Shown in pieces: positions 61,009 through 64,000 of a DNA stretch of 64,000 nucleotides (within the stretch, counting starts at the first letter, position 1; every line of letters begins with the position of its first letter). Made by a program: the position numbers and the translations under genes. Location of the stretch: contig NZ_KL370892.1 of the NCBI RefSeq assembly GCF_000702325.1, forward strand, positions 1-64,000. Direction: 5' to 3'. Under the pieces are notes generated by a model. The model searched no databases. It was not told the origin of the DNA and saw only the letters and a list, made by a program, of their open reading frames with translations. This stretch comes from Thiomicrorhabdus sp. Milos-T2 (GTDB taxonomy: Bacteria; Pseudomonadota; Gammaproteobacteria; Thiomicrospirales; Thiomicrospiraceae).

Positions 61009-61236
61009 ATGGAAGCAAAAATTTTTCAGTCCGGAAACAGCCAGGCAGTAAGGATTCCAAAAGAGTTTCGCTTTGATGTTTCAGAAGTAGAAATCTTCAA
61101 ACGTGGCGAAGAAATCATCCTAAAACCTAAACCTAAAAACCTTGGGGTGGCCTTTAAGCTTCTTTGTGATATGCCAAGTGATTTTATGGAAAACGATCGA
61201 GATGTTTCTCCTCCTCAAGAAAGAGAAGCTTTCTAA
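61009..61236 (+). CDS. vapB: VapB antitoxin (AbrB/MazE-type)
   Basis: The 75-residue protein has the swapped-hairpin DNA-binding fold (AKIFQSGNSQAVRIPKEFRF, EVEIFKRGEEIILKPK) and a C-terminal toxin-binding tail. GGGGGGAG precedes the ATG. VapC follows two bases after its stop, in the usual antitoxin-first order. A relic of a second vapB is at 41,433. Confidence 0.93.
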   Translation: MEAKIFQSGNSQAVRIPKEFRFDVSEVEIFKRGEEIILKPKPKNLGVAFKLLCDMPSDFMENDRDVSPPQEREAF

Positions 61237-61238
61237 CC

Positions 61239-61634
61239 ATGTATATTCTTGATACCAATATTTGCATCTACATAATCAAAAAGAAACCTCCAGGAGTTTT
61301 TAAAAAATTCGAACAACTACCTATTGGCTCAGTATCCATGTCGCTAATCACCTATGGAGAGCTTGAATACGGTGCTTTAAGGAGTAACAATTCAGAAAAA
61401 GCCCTAAATGTACTTGAAGAGCTGGCGAATTACATTCCTATATTGCTTGCTGGGGTTGATGTTGCTAAAGAGTACGCTAGCATTAGAGCTGATTTAGCCT
61501 CCAAAGGAACTCTTATTGGCAATAATGATTTATGGATTGCTGCTCACGCCCGTTCTCTTGGCTACACTCTTGTAAGCAACAATATCAAAGAATTTGAAAG
61601 AGTAGAACACCTTCAATTAGAGAACTGGGTATAA
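61239..61634 (+). CDS. vapC: VapC toxin, PIN-domain RNase
   Basis: The 131-residue protein has the PIN acidic set: Asp5 (LDTN), Glu41 (YGELEYG), Asp97 (GNNDLWIAAHA) and a late Asn/Glu in SNNIKEF. All are present, so it should be an active Mg-dependent RNase that cuts tRNA or rRNA when freed from VapB. It lies between two copies of the same repeat block. Confidence 0.93.
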   Translation: MYILDTNICIYIIKKKPPGVFKKFEQLPIGSVSMSLITYGELEYGALRSNNSEKALNVLEELANYIPILLAGVDVAKEYASIRADLASKGTLIGNNDLWIAAHARSLGYTLVSNNIKEFERVEHLQLENWV

Positions 61635-61711
61635 ATCCAAACAGCTTAAGTCTTTACAAAATGTTAGCCCTTTTAATTACAAACCATAAAATTCTCACAT
61701 CCAATAAAAAT

Positions 61712-61945
61712 AAGATTACCCGATCAAGTCGGGTAATGACGTGAGAGCTTTTCGTCAGCCTCTGCATTGCCCACCACGTTCATCACCAATAAAACCCTCT
61801 CTGTCATCTTCGGGCTTGACCCGGAGATCTACCAACCGCCATCACAGATTATCCAGTCAAGTTGGATGATGACGTAATGAAACAGATTATCGGATCAATC
61901 CTAAAACGATGAAAAAAAGATTACCCGATCAAGCCGGGTAATGAC
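61712..61945. repeat. mosaic intergenic repeat block 3
   Basis: The same modules as block 2, in the same order, plus a second GATTACCCGATCAAG-CGGGTAATGAC hairpin. The 385-base gap between vapC and the ATPase gene holds nothing else. Confidence 0.82.
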
Positions 61946-62019
61946 GAACCCTAGTTTCCCATAACGACAAACACAAAAAACTTCATGCCTGCATGAATTG
62001 GTGATTCACACTCTCAAAC

Positions 62020-63333
62020 TCAAATACGAGATAAAAGAAATTCAGTGTAATAAAGCGGCATAACAATATTATCTTGCTCTAACTCACTAGAGCCTTGAGT
62101 GCCTGTCAGTTTAATGGTCTTATGAGGAGCATACTTATCAATATAAGATTTAAGGGACTTAGCTCGAGTCCGCTTACCACTTTTTACCTCTACTGGGACA
62201 ATTTTCCCAGAATCATTACTTACAACAAATTCAATTTCAGCTCGCCCACTTAACCACGAAAAACTTGGTTCTATACCCAGTGCAGCCAACTCTTGTTGCA
62301 CAAAATTTTCTGCAATATATCCTTTATACGCATAACCCTGCTGTTTAATCTCCTTAAAGCTTGTTTCCAGCATGGCATTAAGCAGACCAACATCAAATAA
62401 AAACAGCTTAACCATATTATCTTTTTTATACGCCGCCAAAGGCGATCTAGGCTTACCTTCAATAGGATAGTTTTTTAAAACTAAACGGCAACGATGCAAC
62501 CAGTTAATCGCCCCCTCAAACTCTAAATAACGTGATTTTTTTTCAAAAACACCTTTAAACTTAAAGCGCTTAACCGACTCATCTAACACCAAAGACAATT
62601 GAGAAGGCACCCCACTAAAAACAGACTCAATTAACTGTGAATCCAACTTGCCAGAATATTTTCCAAAATCTCTTTTATACCCCTCAATCAAGTTCAAATG
62701 TATCTGACTTACCGCCGCAATTCTCTCCAAACTGCCCACATTAGAATTTTCAAACCAGCACTTAACAGCTTCAGGCATACCACCCGTAAAGTAATAATCT
62801 GTTAATTTTTCAAATAACTTAGTATGAACGATTTCTGAGTTAGCCTGGGATTCAAAAGCCTTAATAAGCATAGCCTCATTAGATGCCCATAAAAACTCTC
62901 TAAAAGTAAACGGCCTTAAATAATACTGCTCTACCTTACCAACCGGAAAAGAACTCAATAAACCGATATTAGAACCACTCGCAGCAACAAAATATTCAGG
63001 AGCCTTTTCCGCAAAATATTTTAAAGACGTCACCGCTCTCTGGCATTCGCCAATCTCATCTAATATCAATAAATCGGCTTTAGGATCAAACGCAACTCCG
63101 GTAAAAACTTCTATATTTGCAATTAATTCAGTAGGATCAAGACTTCCTGAAAAAACCTGAATCAAATCAGGGGTTTCAAGAAAATCTAAACGTAAAACCT
63201 GAGCAAACTCCTTACCTAACAACTCCTCCAATAGAAAAGTTTTTCCAGTTTGCCTAGCACCATCAATTAATAATGGTTTTCTTTTATCTCGATTCTTCCA
63301 AGCAATCAGCTTATCCAACAACAGGCGTTTCAT
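62020..63333 (-). CDS. AAA ATPase with DUF4143 domain
   Basis: The 437-residue protein has the AAA_14 part with Walker A GARQTGKT (25-32) and Walker B ADLLILDEIGE, and the C-terminal DUF4143 with a restriction-endonuclease-like element (PSFSWLSGRAEIEFVVSNDSGKIVPVEVKSG). These ATPases are common in gut and marine bacteria and archaea, often solitary and near mobile elements. Function is unknown; defence or nucleic-acid handling has been suggested for relatives. It is flanked by repeat blocks 3 and 4. Confidence 0.86.
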   Translation of the reverse strand: MKRLLLDKLIAWKNRDKRKPLLIDGARQTGKTFLLEELLGKEFAQVLRLDFLETPDLIQVFSGSLDPTELIANIEVFTGVAFDPKADLLILDEIGECQRAVTSLKYFAEKAPEYFVAASGSNIGLLSSFPVGKVEQYYLRPFTFREFLWASNEAMLIKAFESQANSEIVHTKLFEKLTDYYFTGGMPEAVKCWFENSNVGSLERIAAVSQIHLNLIEGYKRDFGKYSGKLDSQLIESVFSGVPSQLSLVLDESVKRFKFKGVFEKKSRYLEFEGAINWLHRCRLVLKNYPIEGKPRSPLAAYKKDNMVKLFLFDVGLLNAMLETSFKEIKQQGYAYKGYIAENFVQQELAALGIEPSFSWLSGRAEIEFVVSNDSGKIVPVEVKSGKRTRAKSLKSYIDKYAPHKTIKLTGTQGSSELEQDNIVMPLYYTEFLLSRI

Positions 63334-63377
63334 CTATAGACCTTATTAATTTACACACCCTTTCCATTATAACAAAT

Positions 63378-63424
63378 ACACTTTTATGTACAATTTTTTT
63401 GTAAAAAAACACACTTATATGTAC
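63378..63424 (-). promoter_or_regulatory. direct repeats upstream of the AAA/DUF4143 gene
   Basis: ACACTTTTATGTAC (63378) and ACACTTATATGTAC (63411) start 33 bases apart, about three helical turns, in the promoter region of the minus-strand ATPase gene. They could be a pair of operator sites. Confidence 0.45.
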
Positions 63425-63449
63425 GTAAAAATGTAAAAACCAATAAATA

Positions 63450-63785
63450 TTATCCGGTCAAGCAGGATAATGACGAACCACTAGACCATCATTGCGAGGA
63501 ACGAAGTGACGTTGCAATCTATGAACACTCGCCGTCATCCTCGGGCTTGACCCGGGGATCTTCCTAAGGCAAAGCAAAGCAAAGCAAAGAATCAAACTCA
63601 AACCATGGATTACCACGCTGCGCTCGTAATGACAAACCCAAAAACCTTAATGCCTTCGTGTCTTCGTGACTTCGTGGTTAACCCATCTCGTCATTGCGAG
63701 AAGAAAAGTGACGTGGCAATCTCATTCGGCAAAATGCTTAGCCTTGGAAGATTCTTCACTGCGTTCAGAATGACAGGCCTGGTAA
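63450..63785. repeat. mosaic intergenic repeat block 4
   Basis: The modules seen in block 1 recur (TTATCCGGTCAAGCAGGATA, CATTGCGAGGAACGAAG, CGTCATCCTCGGGCTTGACC, CTTCGTGTCTTCGTGACTTC). A CAGGCCTGG variant lies at 63774. Except for these the 628-base gap from the ATPase gene to 63,962 is empty. Confidence 0.82.
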
Positions 63786-63961
63786 ATAGCATTAAACTCA
63801 AACTCTGGACTAGCAATCTCTGCAAGTAAGACCATCAGAAATCGCTAAACCCAAATCTACATTCAAAAAATAAGAATACACTCAAAACCTTTATCTACCA
63901 TTACAAACAAGAAATCATTATAATTAAATCACCAAAAATCAATATCTATACAGAGAAAATC

Positions 63962-64000
63962 GTGCCTAAATTATTCGAGTATCTTGGTATCATCATTATG
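63962..64000 (+). CDS. DUF4160 protein, 5' end only
   Basis: A GTG start gives MPKLFEYLGIIIM before the window ends. This matches the opening of DUF4160 proteins (MPKLYEYLGI-I), small proteins often paired with a DUF2442 partner in toxin-antitoxin-like loci. Purine-rich GAGAAAA precedes it. Only 13 codons are visible, so the call rests on the start alone. Confidence 0.5.
   Translation, partial: MPKLFEYLGIIIM

Noticed and set aside
63605-63829. A 74-codon open frame near the right end
   Set aside because: It lies within intergenic repeat modules that recur elsewhere without an open frame.

Overview
The window is 64 kb of a low-to-moderate-GC gammaproteobacterial chromosome. The housekeeping genes are typical of free-living Gammaproteobacteria: mutY-yggX, hemW, rdgB, yicC, a type B ribosomal protein L31, class A PBP1a, rho, hemE and adk. 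Several gene types (FetAB, many c-di-GMP proteins, SWIM protein) would fit a Thiomicrospira/Hydrogenovibrio-like sulfur oxidiser, but that assignment is an inference from general resemblance only. No rRNA or tRNA gene was seen.

Layout. 1-3.2 kb: a RAYT transposase surrounded by REP/BIME hairpins, and a SWIM zinc-finger protein. 3.2-33 kb: core genome. It holds a uvrD-fetA-fetB-rhodanese run, trxA, rho, rpmE2, a secreted nuclease-like protein, hemE, two c-di-GMP-related proteins, yggX, mutY, trmB, AsmA, hemW, a metallo-beta-lactamase-fold RNase, rdgB, yicC, PBP1a, a fructosamine-kinase-like gene, adk, an MFS exporter and a desaturase. Three MITE-like elements with GAGACCTTTGCA termini lie between 18.6 and 25.9 kb. 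33.5-41.3 kb: an exopolysaccharide export operon (secreted protein, beta-barrel, Wza-like, Wzc-like tyrosine kinase, CpsB-like phosphatase, VpsP-like). It is interrupted after cpsB by a repeat block, a type II toxin-antitoxin pair and a lone nucleotidyltransferase.

41.3-59.2 kb: an AT-rich mobile island. Its left end is a toxin graveyard: a vapB relic, a RES toxin with a nonsense codon at its conserved Glu beside an intact Xre antitoxin, and a ParE relic. Next come a traKLM-like P-loop module, a tyrosine recombinase, an IS3-like element nested in an IS256-family relic, a 22-bp iteron-like array, a primase-like protein, and a minus-strand operon of about eleven genes (52.1-58.2 kb). That operon encodes five metallophosphatases of three types, a DEDDh exonuclease, a minimal nucleotidyltransferase and four unknown proteins. 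It is the best candidate here for an undescribed system. 11-bp repeats related to the iteron array sit in front of three of its genes.

59.2-64 kb: a TnpB-only IS605-family element, vapBC, an AAA/DUF4143 ATPase and the start of a DUF4160 gene, each separated by the same mosaic intergenic repeats.

Across the chromosome runs a palindrome, CCAGGCCTGG, found 13 times where roughly 0.01-0.02 copies would be expected by chance. It is absent from the island, and copies sit almost exactly on both sides of it (41,115 and 59,218). It therefore behaves as a signature of the host chromosome and as an independent marker of the island edges.
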